NCBI GenBank assembly: GCA_002070565.1
Contig: MWDM01000015.1
Location: 1 to 39,512 of the forward strand
DNA from: Bacteroidetes bacterium ADurb.Bin139
GTDB taxonomy: Bacteria > Bacteroidota > Bacteroidia > Bacteroidales > UBA932
DNA length: 39,512 bases
Direction: 5' to 3'
Shown: piece after piece, positions 6,897-15,532 of the stretch
Layout of the letters: each line of letters begins with the position of its first letter
How positions within the stretch are numbered: position 1 is the stretch's first letter
The notes under the pieces: model-generated
What the model was told of the DNA's origin: nothing
The model's input: only the letters and a program-made list of their open reading frames with translations
The model's database searches: none
Position numbers and translations under genes: made by a program

Positions 6897-7689
6897 GCTT
6901 GCGGGGAACGCTGAAGGTTCTGCCTTCGGTGCTTAATTCCGTGTTGGGAAAGATCTCCTTAGCCTCGGCCAGATAGGCCGGGGTTTCTTTATAACGGGAC
7001 GAAAAGTGTCCCAGCAGCAGCTTCCCCGCACCGGCCTCAAGAGCCGTTTGTGCTGCCTGGCGCGCTGTGCAGTGTTTGTATCTGATGGCCGATTCCAGGT
7101 CTTTTTCCAGGTAGGTGGCCTCGTGGAACAACAAATCAACCCCCTCTATCCAGCCGGCCAGTTCGGGGAACGGCGCCGTATCGGTGCAATAAGCCACAGA
7201 GCGGGGGACACTCCTGCGTACGGGCTTTTCCCTGAACAGGTATCCATAGGTGGGAACTCCGTGATTAAGCGGGAAAGAAAGTACAGCCGCCTGCTCACAA
7301 TCCATGACCGGAAACACCCCCTGGCCTTCCACCACTTCATGGATGACGGGAAAAGACGGATCCTGCTTTCCTGAAAAATCGAAATAAAAGGCAAGGAGTT
7401 TTTCCAGGCCCCGGGGGGCATGCACATATAGCGGCTCTTTCCTCTTGAGCAAATGCATGGAGGATATCATGCCCAGCATGCCAAAAACGTGGTCTGCATG
7501 CAAATGGGTTATGAAAATATGATCTATCGTCCCCAGAGAAATGCCCAGCTGCCTGAGGCGCAATTGCGTGCCTTCACCGCAGTCAAGTAAAAAGGACCGC
7601 CCACGTATGTTCAATACGTGAGCGGTAAAATAATTATCCTTTGTGGGCAGTGCCGAGGCACATCCCAGGCTAGTCAGCGTCAGCGGCAT
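6883..7689 (-). CDS. rnz: Ribonuclease Z (tRNA 3' endonuclease), armless short form
   Basis: The 268-residue metallo-beta-lactamase enzyme should cut tRNA precursors 3' of the discriminator base. The zinc ligands are all present: THLHADH at 61-67, His143 in LNHG, Asp170 in YCTDT and His228 in LLGHFSSRY. HEATY at 189-193 is also typical. Family members are usually 300-310 residues. Here the segment between GYLF (149-152) and AYCTDT is only about 14 residues, against roughly 55-60 in the Bacteroides protein I recall. That segment is the flexible arm (exosite) that grips the tRNA elbow; T. maritima RNase Z also has a reduced arm. The start lies inside the end of rpsA (20-base overlap), suggesting translational coupling. 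An alternative role as another MBL nuclease or phosphodiesterase is less likely. Confidence 0.85.
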   Translation of the reverse strand: MPLTLTSLGCASALPTKDNYFTAHVLNIRGRSFLLDCGEGTQLRLRQLGISLGTIDHIFITHLHADHVFGMLGMISSMHLLKRKEPLYVHAPRGLEKLLAFYFDFSGKQDPSFPVIHEVVEGQGVFPVMDCEQAAVLSFPLNHGVPTYGYLFREKPVRRSVPRSVAYCTDTAPFPELAGWIEGVDLLFHEATYLEKDLESAIRYKHCTARQAAQTALEAGAGKLLLGHFSSRYKETPAYLAEAKEIFPNTELSTEGRTFSVPRKLIAT

Positions 7690-9601
7690 TCTGTTCCATC
7701 TCCGATTTTAAGGCAGCCAATTCGGAAATGTCACCCAAAGTTGTTTTTTCCAGGTTGGCTTTCAATTTCTTGACGGCTTTCTGGGTGGTTTCAGCTTCTG
7801 TTTCGGGTCTTTCCTTCACAGGAGCTGCCTTTTTGGATTCCTGCTCCCAGATACGGGTATGGGAAATGGTTATGCGCTTGCTGTTTTTGTTGAATTCCAG
7901 CACCTTGAATGGCAATTTTTCTTCAAGGGCAACCGCTGTACCATCTTCTTTAACCAGATTCTTTTGTCCTACAAAACATTCAATCCCATAGGGCAAGGTA
8001 ATGGTGGCGCCTTTGTCCACAAAATTGGTGATTGTCCCTTCATGAACAGAACCGGGGGTAAACACGGTTTCGAACACTTCCCAGGGGTTCTCTTCAAGCT
8101 GTTTGTGCCCCAGGCGAAGCCTGCGGTTGTCCTGGTCCACTTCAAGAACCACCACTTCCAGGTTATCCCCTATAGAGGTGAATTCCGAAGGATGTTTAAC
8201 CTTCCTGGACCACGACAGGTCGCTGATGTGTACCAATCCTTCCACCCCTTCTTCCAGTTCTACGAAAATCCCGAAATTGGTAAAATTCCTTACCATGGCC
8301 GTATGTCTGGAATCAACCGGATATTTTTCAGTTATAGAAGCCCAGGGATCGGGTTTGAGTTGTTTGATACCCAGTGACATTTTGCGTTCTTCCTTATCTA
8401 TGGTGAGCACGACGGCATCTACCTCCTGCCCTACTTTCAGGAAATCCTGTGCGCTGCGCAGGTGGGAAGACCAGGAAATTTCGGTAACATGGATCAGACC
8501 TTCAACTCCGGGTTGCACTTCCACAAAAGCTCCGTAATCTGCAATGACTACTACGCGACCCTTGACCACCGTGCCGATGGTAATGTTATCTCCCAGTGAA
8601 TCCCAGGGATGGGGCGTGAGTTGTTTCAGACCCAGGGCAATGCGTTTCTTGGTGTCGTCAAAGTCAAGGATAACCACATTAATCTTCTGGTCAAGCTGTA
8701 CAATTTCCTCGGGGTGGTTGATCCTTCCCCAGGAAAGGTCAGTTATGTGGATCAGACCGTCAACGCCTCCCAGGTCAACAAACACGCCGTAGGAAGTGAT
8801 GTTTTTAACGGTACCTTCCAGGATCTGTCCTTTTTCCAATTTACCTATGATATCGGCCTTCTGGGCTTCCAGTTCAGCCTCTATCAGGGCTTTGTGTGAA
8901 ACGACAACATTGCGGTACTCGTGGTTAATCTTTACGATCTTGAATTCCATTGTCTTGTCAACAAAAACATCGTAATCGCGGATGGGTTTGACATCTATCT
9001 GGGAACCGGGCAGGAACGCCTCGATCCCAAAAACGTCAACGATCATGCCGCCTTTTGTACGGCATTTGATATAACCCTTGATTATCTCGTCTTTGTCGTA
9101 AGCTTCGTTGATGCGGTCCCAGGAACGGAGGGACCGGGCCTTTTTATGAGACAGGATAAGCTGTCCCTTCCTGTCTTCCGCTGTTTCTACGTAAACATCC
9201 ACTTTATCACCCACCGCCAGTTCCGGGTTGTAACGGAACTCGTTTATGGAAATCACCCCTTCACTCTTGAATCCGATGTTGATTATGACTTCCCTTTTGT
9301 TGAGGGCGACCACGGTGCCTTCTACGATTTCGTTTTCTATGACCTTGTTTAAGGTCTGTATGTACTGGTCTTCTATGACACTTTTTTCCGTGTCGTATAC
9401 GCTTTCTTTCTCAAATGCATCCCAGTCAAACTGGTCAACAGGTATGGATGCATTGCTGGCTTTTTTTTGTATCAGGCTATGGACTTCAGGAACATCTTCT
9501 GAATAATCTTCAACCTCTTCTTTTTGCCGGACAACGATCTCTTCGGGATCCTGAACGTTGTTCAGGCTGTTAATGGGGAACAATTCTTTTTCTTTTGCCA
9601 T
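7670..9601 (-). CDS. rpsA: 30S ribosomal protein S1
   Basis: The 643-residue protein contains six S1 (OB-fold) repeats starting near residues 92, 175, 258, 343, 430 and 514. Examples are GTVKNITSYGVFVDLGG and VRNFTNFGIFVELEEG. Repeats 3 to 5 are the most canonical. S1 binds mRNA on the 30S subunit and is central to initiation in Bacteroidota, whose mRNAs often lack Shine-Dalgarno sequences. An acidic N-terminal extension of about 40 residues precedes the usual FDWDAFEKES start, making it longer than the roughly 595-residue Bacteroides protein. The C-terminal tail is charged and rich in Lys, Glu and Ala. rnz overlaps its last codons. The promoter and about 56 bases of leader lie upstream. Confidence 0.96.
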   Translation of the reverse strand: MAKEKELFPINSLNNVQDPEEIVVRQKEEVEDYSEDVPEVHSLIQKKASNASIPVDQFDWDAFEKESVYDTEKSVIEDQYIQTLNKVIENEIVEGTVVALNKREVIINIGFKSEGVISINEFRYNPELAVGDKVDVYVETAEDRKGQLILSHKKARSLRSWDRINEAYDKDEIIKGYIKCRTKGGMIVDVFGIEAFLPGSQIDVKPIRDYDVFVDKTMEFKIVKINHEYRNVVVSHKALIEAELEAQKADIIGKLEKGQILEGTVKNITSYGVFVDLGGVDGLIHITDLSWGRINHPEEIVQLDQKINVVILDFDDTKKRIALGLKQLTPHPWDSLGDNITIGTVVKGRVVVIADYGAFVEVQPGVEGLIHVTEISWSSHLRSAQDFLKVGQEVDAVVLTIDKEERKMSLGIKQLKPDPWASITEKYPVDSRHTAMVRNFTNFGIFVELEEGVEGLVHISDLSWSRKVKHPSEFTSIGDNLEVVVLEVDQDNRRLRLGHKQLEENPWEVFETVFTPGSVHEGTITNFVDKGATITLPYGIECFVGQKNLVKEDGTAVALEEKLPFKVLEFNKNSKRITISHTRIWEQESKKAAPVKERPETEAETTQKAVKKLKANLEKTTLGDISELAALKSEMEQNAADAD

Positions 9602-9662
9602 GTTAATAGTTCAATAAGAATTAGATGGTTAGACTTTATTTATAAACCCTTTACAGGGGCTG

Positions 9663-9692
9663 CAAAAGTAAATGTTATTTTTTAATTATCAA
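9663..9692 (-). promoter_or_regulatory. Promoter of rpsA
   Basis: On the minus strand TTG (9692-9690) and TACTTTTG (9670-9663) are 19 bases apart, a good -33/-7 pair. The first transcribed bases (GCAGCCCCT) are the same as at the tig promoter. The leader then contains a small CCCTGTAAAGGG hairpin (about 9645-9660) before the ATG at 9601. Confidence 0.7.
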
Positions 9693-9699
9693 AAGAATG

Positions 9700-9707
9700 T
9701 AACTTTA
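9700..9707 (+). promoter_or_regulatory. Possible promoter box for peptide transporter operon
   Basis: TAACTTTA matches seven of the eight positions written as TAnnTTTG (the last G is A), 26 bases before the ATG at 9734. No clear -33 is seen, and the call is weak. Confidence 0.35.
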
Positions 9708-9733
9708 TAGTTTCAATTTTTATCCATAATCCT

Positions 9734-11032
9734 ATGAATAAACCTGAATCCGGGATCAGATCCTTCCCTAAAAACTTCTGGACGGCTGTTGTTATGGAGT
9801 TCTTTGAACGCGGAGCCTATTACGGAGTGCTTTCCATACTATCTGTTTACCTTGTCCTTTCTCCCGGCCAGGGAGGATTGGGCTTTTCCAGGGAAGCCGC
9901 CGGGGCCATAATGGGAACCATCCCTCCCCTGCTCTATTTCCTGCCCCTCTTCGCCGGGGCGCTGGCAGACCGGTACGGATTCAGGAATATGCTCATGGTC
10001 GCTTTCTCCTTCCTCACAGCCGGCTATTTCCTGACCGGTTTCATGAGCTCCTATAGACTGGTTTTTGCTTCACTTGTTGTAATGGCCATTGGCGCAGGTT
10101 GTTTCAAACCGGTCATTTCGGGCACAATTGCCCACTCAACCACAGAAAAGAACTCCTCGCTGGGTTTTGGTATCTTTTACTGGTCCATCAATCTTGGCGC
10201 CTTTCTCTTCCCGTTGCTTCTGGTACCGGTGTTAAAAAAAGAATCGTACAGCTACGTTTTCTGGATGGCTGCCGCTGTGGGTGTAGTATTGCTGCTTATG
10301 AATATTTTCCTATACAGGGAGCCGGTCCGTGTCAGGGAAAAAGTACCTTTCTCCAAAATCTTCGCAGATATGGCCCTTGTTTTCCGTGACTGGAAATTTA
10401 TACTTATGATCCTGATCTATTCCGGTTTCTGGATCATGTATTTCCAGATGTACGGGACCGTTCTCTGGTATGTGAACGAATACATGGACATGACCCCGGT
10501 AAACAATGCCGTGAATGGCGTCATAACCTGGGTAACTCAGAAACCATCTTCCTGGGAATTTGACGTGGAACATGTCACCGTCCTGAACGCAGGTGTGATT
10601 ATTCTGTTGCAACTGGTTGTATCCCGGATCGTAAGCCGTTTCAGGGCCCTGCCCACAATAATTACCGGTATTGGCCTGGGAACAGCAGGCATGGCCATTC
10701 TGGCCTGTTCTTCGCATGCCTGGGTTTTTATTGCAGGATGTATAGTTTTTACCATGGGTGAAATGACAGCACATCCCAAGTTTAATTCATTCGTAGGATT
10801 GATTGCCCCATCGGGGAAAAAAGCCATTTATATGGGTTATTCTTTTTTCTGCAGTGTCATAGGAAGTTTTGTGGGCGGATTTGCTGGAGCGCCCCTTTAC
10901 CGTAAATTTGTAGACAATATGGGCAGGCCCGATTTGCTCTGGCTGATCTTCAGCGGTGTAGGCCTTCTGAGCATGGCGGGATTCATATGGTACAATCGTT
11001 TTATAATCAAAAAAGGACTCACACGGTCATGA
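9734..11032 (+). CDS. POT-family proton-dependent oligopeptide transporter
   Basis: The 432-residue inner-membrane protein has about 12 hydrophobic segments. It carries the POT/PTR2 signature EFFERGAYYG at residues 22-31 (ExxERxxYYG, proton coupling). The MFS-like loop LADRYGFRNML lies near 76-86, and the second family block GAGCFKPVISG near 120-130. POT carriers import di- and tripeptides with protons. The stop codon overlaps the start of aminopeptidase P in an ATGA arrangement, so peptide import and X-Pro cleavage are translationally linked. At 432 residues it is on the short side for the family (usually 450-500). Substrate range is inferred, not shown. Confidence 0.9.
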   Translation: MNKPESGIRSFPKNFWTAVVMEFFERGAYYGVLSILSVYLVLSPGQGGLGFSREAAGAIMGTIPPLLYFLPLFAGALADRYGFRNMLMVAFSFLTAGYFLTGFMSSYRLVFASLVVMAIGAGCFKPVISGTIAHSTTEKNSSLGFGIFYWSINLGAFLFPLLLVPVLKKESYSYVFWMAAAVGVVLLLMNIFLYREPVRVREKVPFSKIFADMALVFRDWKFILMILIYSGFWIMYFQMYGTVLWYVNEYMDMTPVNNAVNGVITWVTQKPSSWEFDVEHVTVLNAGVIILLQLVVSRIVSRFRALPTIITGIGLGTAGMAILACSSHAWVFIAGCIVFTMGEMTAHPKFNSFVGLIAPSGKKAIYMGYSFFCSVIGSFVGGFAGAPLYRKFVDNMGRPDLLWLIFSGVGLLSMAGFIWYNRFIIKKGLTRS

Positions 11033-12822
11033 ATATTTCCGAAAAAATCACAGCACTCCGCCGTCTTATGGAACAAAAGGGATGGGATGCAGCTGTCATC
11101 CCGGGTACAGATCCGCACGGAAGTGAATACCTGCCTGAACGGTGGCAGCACAGAAAGTGGATATCGGGTTTTACCGGCTCATTCGGGACAGTGGTCATTA
11201 CGCGCTCCCATGCCGGATTATGGACAGATACACGGTACTTTATTCAGGCGCGCAAAGAACTGGAAGGCACCGGATTCGAATTGCATCCGCTGCGGGTGCC
11301 GGATGCGGTGGATTACCCGCAATGGCTTGCCGGCACCCTGCCCGCAGGATCTGTAACCTGTATAGACGGGGATTGCATGTCGTACCGGCAGGTTCTGGTG
11401 CTGCGCCAATATCTGTCTGTCAGCGGCGGCAGCATCGTAAACACGCCCAATTTCCTGGATCAAACGGGCAGGATCAGCCCCCCCCTGCCGTTAAGCCCTG
11501 TTTTTATCCTGGAGAAACAATACAGCGGACAACGGACAGAAGAAAAACTGGCCTGGTTACGGGGCCAGTTGTCCAGCCGGGGCTGTTCACACATCCTGCT
11601 TGGCGCACTGGACCAGATTGCCTGGCTTTTCAATATCAGGAGCCGGGATATTCCTTACAATCCTGTTGCTGTTTCTTACGCTCTGGTTGACAGCCGCCGG
11701 GCTACCTTATTCATCACCCCCGGAAAAGTGGGTGATAATGTGCGTATGGTTCTCAGGGAACAGGGGGTGGAAATCGTCCCTTACGAATCGCTGATTTCTG
11801 TATTGGAAGCGCTGCCACTGGGATCGGTGTTCATGGCAGACGGAGACACGCTTAATTATACCCTGTTCAACCTGCTGTTGTCGCGTTTTGGCAGTGCAGG
11901 TGTTAAAGACCTGCCATCGCCCGTGATCCTGGCCAAGGCCATAAAAAATCCGGTAGAAACGGAAGGTTTCAGAAAAGCTTTCCTGAACGACGGTCTGGCT
12001 ATGGAGCGGTTCCTGTTCTGGCTGGAAAAAAGTATGGAACAAGATATTCCCCTTACAGAAAAAGATGCTGCAGACAAGCTGTCCTGGATGCGTACCCTCT
12101 CCCCGGATTCCATGGGCGACAGTTTTCAATACGTCTCTGCATACGGGGCCAATGCAGCGCTGCCCCACTACAGCGCATCGGCAACTTCATCCTCCCGGCT
12201 GGAGAAAAAGGGGTTCTTCCTGATCGATTCTGGAGGTCATTACCTTTACGGGACAACAGACATCACCCGGACCGTCCCGCTGGGGCCGCTGACTCCCCTT
12301 GAAAGGGAAGATTACACCGTGGTATTGAAAGGAATGATCGCCCTGAGCCGGGCCGTTTTTCTGAAAGGAACCCAGGGAGCACACCTGGACATGCTGGCAA
12401 AGGATCCGCTATGGAGGTACCGCCGCAATTACGGTCACGGCACAGGACATGGGATAGGACATTTTCTTTGTGTGCACGAAGGTCCGCAGGACATTAGGCT
12501 TACCTGGAAAGACCAGGAACTCCTCCCGGGGATGGTCACTTCCAATGAACCGGGTATTTACCGGGAGGGCTCACATGGGGTGAGGCATGAAAACATACTG
12601 TTATGCAAAGAACTTGAAGAAAATGAATTCGGGCGCTGGCTTGGTTTTGAAACCCTCACCCTGTGCCACATAGACACATCGGCCATAGTTGCTTCCCTCC
12701 TGGAAAGGGGGGAAATCGAATGGCTCAACCTGTACAACAAAAGTGTTTATGAAAAGATGGTTCCTTTCCTTACTTATGAAGAATCGCGCTGGCTGCAGAA
12801 GAAAACCGCTCCTCTTACTTGA
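11029..12822 (+). CDS. pepP: Xaa-Pro aminopeptidase (aminopeptidase P, M24B)
   Basis: The 597-residue protein has the three-domain length of cytosolic aminopeptidase P (APP1-like) rather than the 440-residue E. coli form. The N-terminal creatinase-like domain shows WDAAVIPGTDPHGSEYLPERW, here at about residues 22-42. The C-terminal pita-bread domain carries the metal ligands: DSGGHYLYGTTDITRT (two Asp), GHGTGHGIGHFL (His), SNEPGIY (Glu) and GVRHEN (Glu). It removes an N-terminal residue next to proline using two Mn2+ or Co2+ ions. The ATG at 11029 overlaps the transporter stop. The frame is open 14 codons further upstream, but that lies inside the transporter gene. The end overlaps convergent corA by 8 bases. 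Confidence 0.95.
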   Translation: MNISEKITALRRLMEQKGWDAAVIPGTDPHGSEYLPERWQHRKWISGFTGSFGTVVITRSHAGLWTDTRYFIQARKELEGTGFELHPLRVPDAVDYPQWLAGTLPAGSVTCIDGDCMSYRQVLVLRQYLSVSGGSIVNTPNFLDQTGRISPPLPLSPVFILEKQYSGQRTEEKLAWLRGQLSSRGCSHILLGALDQIAWLFNIRSRDIPYNPVAVSYALVDSRRATLFITPGKVGDNVRMVLREQGVEIVPYESLISVLEALPLGSVFMADGDTLNYTLFNLLLSRFGSAGVKDLPSPVILAKAIKNPVETEGFRKAFLNDGLAMERFLFWLEKSMEQDIPLTEKDAADKLSWMRTLSPDSMGDSFQYVSAYGANAALPHYSASATSSSRLEKKGFFLIDSGGHYLYGTTDITRTVPLGPLTPLEREDYTVVLKGMIALSRAVFLKGTQGAHLDMLAKDPLWRYRRNYGHGTGHGIGHFLCVHEGPQDIRLTWKDQELLPGMVTSNEPGIYREGSHGVRHENILLCKELEENEFGRWLGFETLTLCHIDTSAIVASLLERGEIEWLNLYNKSVYEKMVPFLTYEESRWLQKKTAPLT

Positions 12823-13771
12823 TCATTTTTTTCCTTTTGAATAAAAATATGGCTACTACCACCGTTAGGAGCATCAATAAGATCAGCAGGAAAAAATCCC
12901 ACAACTGATCCCCCGACACGATGGGCAATTTCACGTTCATTCCATAAATACTGGCAATGAGTGTGGGCGGCATGAGCAAAAGGGAAAGAAAAGTGAACAC
13001 ACGCATTAGCTTGTTCTGTTCCAGGTTGATCAGACCCAGTGCCGTATTCTGGAGGTATTCAAGCCGTTCAAAACTGAAATTGGCATGATGTATGAGTGAA
13101 TCAATGTCTTTGTTCAGGATTTCCAGTTTTGAGTATAGGTCCCTTGGAAATTTATCACTCTTGAAAATCCCCGACAGGATTCTTTGTTTGTCAACACCGT
13201 TTGTGCGGATGATCATGGTATTTTCCTGCAACTGATTCACATCCAGTAGAAAGGACTCATCCATGGACTCTCCCAGGTCAATTCTCCTGGACAACTGCGA
13301 AATTTCCTTGGAAAGGATTTCCACCAGGTCAGCATCCACATCAATCCTGTTCTCCAGGATACTCACCATGATATGGTAACCGGTGGGAAAAAGTTTCAGG
13401 TTGTTCAGCAACTTGCGCTGAACCTCAGCCAGTGTCCTGAGTGGTGTATGCCGTAAAGTAACCAGTATGCTCTCTGACAAAATGAAAGAAACCGGGACAG
13501 AAACATAGTCGTCCGGTCCGGGGATCAGGAAGTTGGTGTTGGCAAAAATGGTGGTTTCTGTTTCCGAGTAACGGGAAGACGATTCGATTTCCTCTGCCTG
13601 TGCCCTGCTCTGCAGCGTGGTGTCCAGGAAATCCTCCACTGTCCTTTTTTCATCCCCTGTGGGATTGTTCAGATCTATCCATAATACATCATCCAACCCC
13701 AGTTTGTCCAGGATTGTAACATCTGTATCGCTAAAGATTTGCCCTTTGGATTTGTAAAATATTTGGATCAT
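12815..13771 (-). CDS. corA: CorA-family magnesium/cobalt transporter
   Basis: The 318-residue protein has a large soluble N-terminal domain (about 1-245), a long helix, and two C-terminal membrane segments. The signature YGMN motif is at about 276-279, right after the first membrane segment. A basic tail (FKRKKMIK) ends the protein on the cytoplasmic side. CorA forms homopentamers that admit Mg2+ and are gated by intracellular Mg2+. The extracellular loop after GMN reads VKLPIVSGDQ rather than the E. coli MPEL sequence, as in other divergent CorA proteins. It is monocistronic. The nearest consensus promoter is about 210 bases upstream, giving an unusually long leader. Confidence 0.93.
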   Translation of the reverse strand: MIQIFYKSKGQIFSDTDVTILDKLGLDDVLWIDLNNPTGDEKRTVEDFLDTTLQSRAQAEEIESSSRYSETETTIFANTNFLIPGPDDYVSVPVSFILSESILVTLRHTPLRTLAEVQRKLLNNLKLFPTGYHIMVSILENRIDVDADLVEILSKEISQLSRRIDLGESMDESFLLDVNQLQENTMIIRTNGVDKQRILSGIFKSDKFPRDLYSKLEILNKDIDSLIHHANFSFERLEYLQNTALGLINLEQNKLMRVFTFLSLLLMPPTLIASIYGMNVKLPIVSGDQLWDFFLLILLMLLTVVVAIFLFKRKKMIK

Positions 13772-13992
13772 GATGCGAAGTTTATCAAGTAAAACATACG
13801 GTTGCTAACGTTTGTTTACCTTCAACTTCGCGGCTTTGATCTGACTTTATGAGCAATTTGCCAGCAGGTACCTGAATTCCCTGTATGTTTTTCACAATAG
13901 CGCATACCAATCCTTTTAAGTCCTTGCAAGCAATGGTTACTATGGTTAACTAACCGTCAGGCATCTGTTGTTAGATAATTTTTGCAAATGTA
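13772..13992 (-). promoter_or_regulatory. corA upstream region: distant promoter and about 210-nt leader
   Basis: The only exact TAnnTTTG match on the minus strand between the symporter end and corA is TACATTTG at 13992-13985. It would start a leader of about 208 bases. The leader holds a short inverted repeat, GGTTA-AC-TAACC (plus strand around 13943-13955), but I cannot match it to the M-box or another named Mg2+ sensor by eye. Nothing else (tRNA, ORF) is apparent here. A weaker promoter closer to corA cannot be excluded. Confidence 0.35.
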
Positions 13993-14013
13993 ACTTTTTT
14001 TTTTGAACAACCA

Positions 14014-15522
14014 TCAGGCAGTCACCCGGGATGGTTTTTCCCTGAAAATCCACATTCCTACAAACACAAGCAACCCGTTGACTATAAGGACGGTGAATCC
14101 TAATCCGAAATTAAACCAGGTTTTGAAAGCCAGGTCTGTCAGATAGCACAGGATTGGGGCAGCCAGGGCCAGGAACGGGGTCACTTTGTCCCGCACCCTG
14201 TATTTTGTAAGTATGCCAAAAAAGAAGAAACCCAGCAATGGACCGTAGGTATAGGCAGCCAACAGGTAAACCAGGTTGATGATTGCCTGGTTGTTGACAA
14301 CGTACAACACCAGAATGATCAGGAAGAACAATACGGCAAAAGATGCATGGACCAGTTTACGGATTTTGTCCTTACGCTCCTGTGCCAGATCTTTCTTTTT
14401 ATTAAAGCCAAGAAAATCGATGCAAAAAGAGGTGGTCAGGGAAGTGAGTGCTCCGCCGGCACTGGGATACGATGCCGAAATCAGGCCGATTATGAAAAAA
14501 AGACCTACACCCAGGCCAAGGTATTGAGAAGCAATAACGGGAAACACCTTGTCTGTCTGTGCTTTAGTGAAATTCCCAAGAGCATCTGCCAGCCCTATAC
14601 CCTGCATACCACCCAGGCGCTGGTTCACATATATGGCCATAACAGCCCCCAGGGTCAGGAATAAAAGATTAACCAAAACCAGGGTGATGCTGGTGGTATA
14701 AATATTTTTCTGTGCCGATTTCAGATCTTTGCACGTCAGGTTCTTCTGCATCATCTCCTGGTCCAGCCCCGTCATGACTATGGTAATGAATATTCCGCTA
14801 ATGAATTGTTTTACCGCATTGTTCGAGGCGCTCCAGTCCCAGTTGAACCAGTTGGAATAATCGGTTGCCACGACGGCACGTGTCATGGTGCCAAAATTCC
14901 AATCCATGGCCCTGGCTATGGAAACGACCGTCAAAACCACGGCCAGTAGCATAAAGGTAGTTTGCAGCACATCGGTCCAGATGATGGTTTTAACCCCGCC
15001 CCGGTAAGTGTAAAGGAAAATCAGCAACATGAACACGCCTGCCACAATCCAGAAAGGCACAGAACCCTCTGGCAGGAACGTGTGAAGGACCAGTACCACA
15101 ATAAAGATCCTTACAGCTGCTCCCAGTATGCGTGAAACCATGAACACAGCGGCGCCCGTTCGGTAGGTGGTAAACCCAAAACGGTTTTCAAGGTATGTGT
15201 AGATGGATGTTACATTCATTTTGTAATAAAGCGGCAGTAAAACCTTTGCAATAACCACGTACCCTATTACAAAGCCGAGCACCAGGGGCATGTAGTAAAA
15301 ATTTTCATTCATTACATTGCCCGGAACAGAGATGAAAGTTACCCCGCTGATAGAGGTGCCTACCATTCCGTAAGCCACAATGGGCCAGGGGGATTTCTTA
15401 TTCCCCAGGAAAAAGGAATTGCTGTCGGCTTTTCGTGATGTGAGCCAGGAAATAAAAAAGAGCAGGGCCGTATAAGCTGCAAAAGCCGTTAACAGCCAGG
15501 AAAGCGGAAATGTGTGTTCCAT
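14014..15522 (-). CDS. Sodium:solute symporter, probable MurNAc importer (MurT-like)
   Basis: The 502-residue protein has about 13 hydrophobic segments and SSS/SLC5 features. These include GNKKSPWPIVAYGMVGTSISGVTFISVPG near residues 40-70 (TM1 and TM2, with the sodium-site region) and the GLDQEMMQKNL block near 250. It sits 10 bases after recR at the end of the murK-murQ-recR operon. In Tannerella forsythia a sodium symporter-like protein (MurT) beside MurK and MurQ imports N-acetylmuramic acid, so MurNAc or another wall sugar is the likely substrate here. This is inferred from context. I prefer the ATG at 15522; a TTG two codons upstream is possible. Confidence 0.82.
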   Translation of the reverse strand: MEHTFPLSWLLTAFAAYTALLFFISWLTSRKADSNSFFLGNKKSPWPIVAYGMVGTSISGVTFISVPGNVMNENFYYMPLVLGFVIGYVVIAKVLLPLYYKMNVTSIYTYLENRFGFTTYRTGAAVFMVSRILGAAVRIFIVVLVLHTFLPEGSVPFWIVAGVFMLLIFLYTYRGGVKTIIWTDVLQTTFMLLAVVLTVVSIARAMDWNFGTMTRAVVATDYSNWFNWDWSASNNAVKQFISGIFITIVMTGLDQEMMQKNLTCKDLKSAQKNIYTTSITLVLVNLLFLTLGAVMAIYVNQRLGGMQGIGLADALGNFTKAQTDKVFPVIASQYLGLGVGLFFIIGLISASYPSAGGALTSLTTSFCIDFLGFNKKKDLAQERKDKIRKLVHASFAVLFFLIILVLYVVNNQAIINLVYLLAAYTYGPLLGFFFFGILTKYRVRDKVTPFLALAAPILCYLTDLAFKTWFNFGLGFTVLIVNGLLVFVGMWIFREKPSRVTA

Positions 15523-15532
15523 GTGCAAAAAA

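Noticed and set aside
7859..8377. 172-codon plus-strand frame within rpsA
   Set aside because: Shadow of the S1 repeats on the other strand; no domain or start signal.
15523..15528. TTG start of the symporter two codons upstream of the ATG
   Set aside because: ATG at 15522 is available and adequately spaced from recR; TTG adds only two residues.
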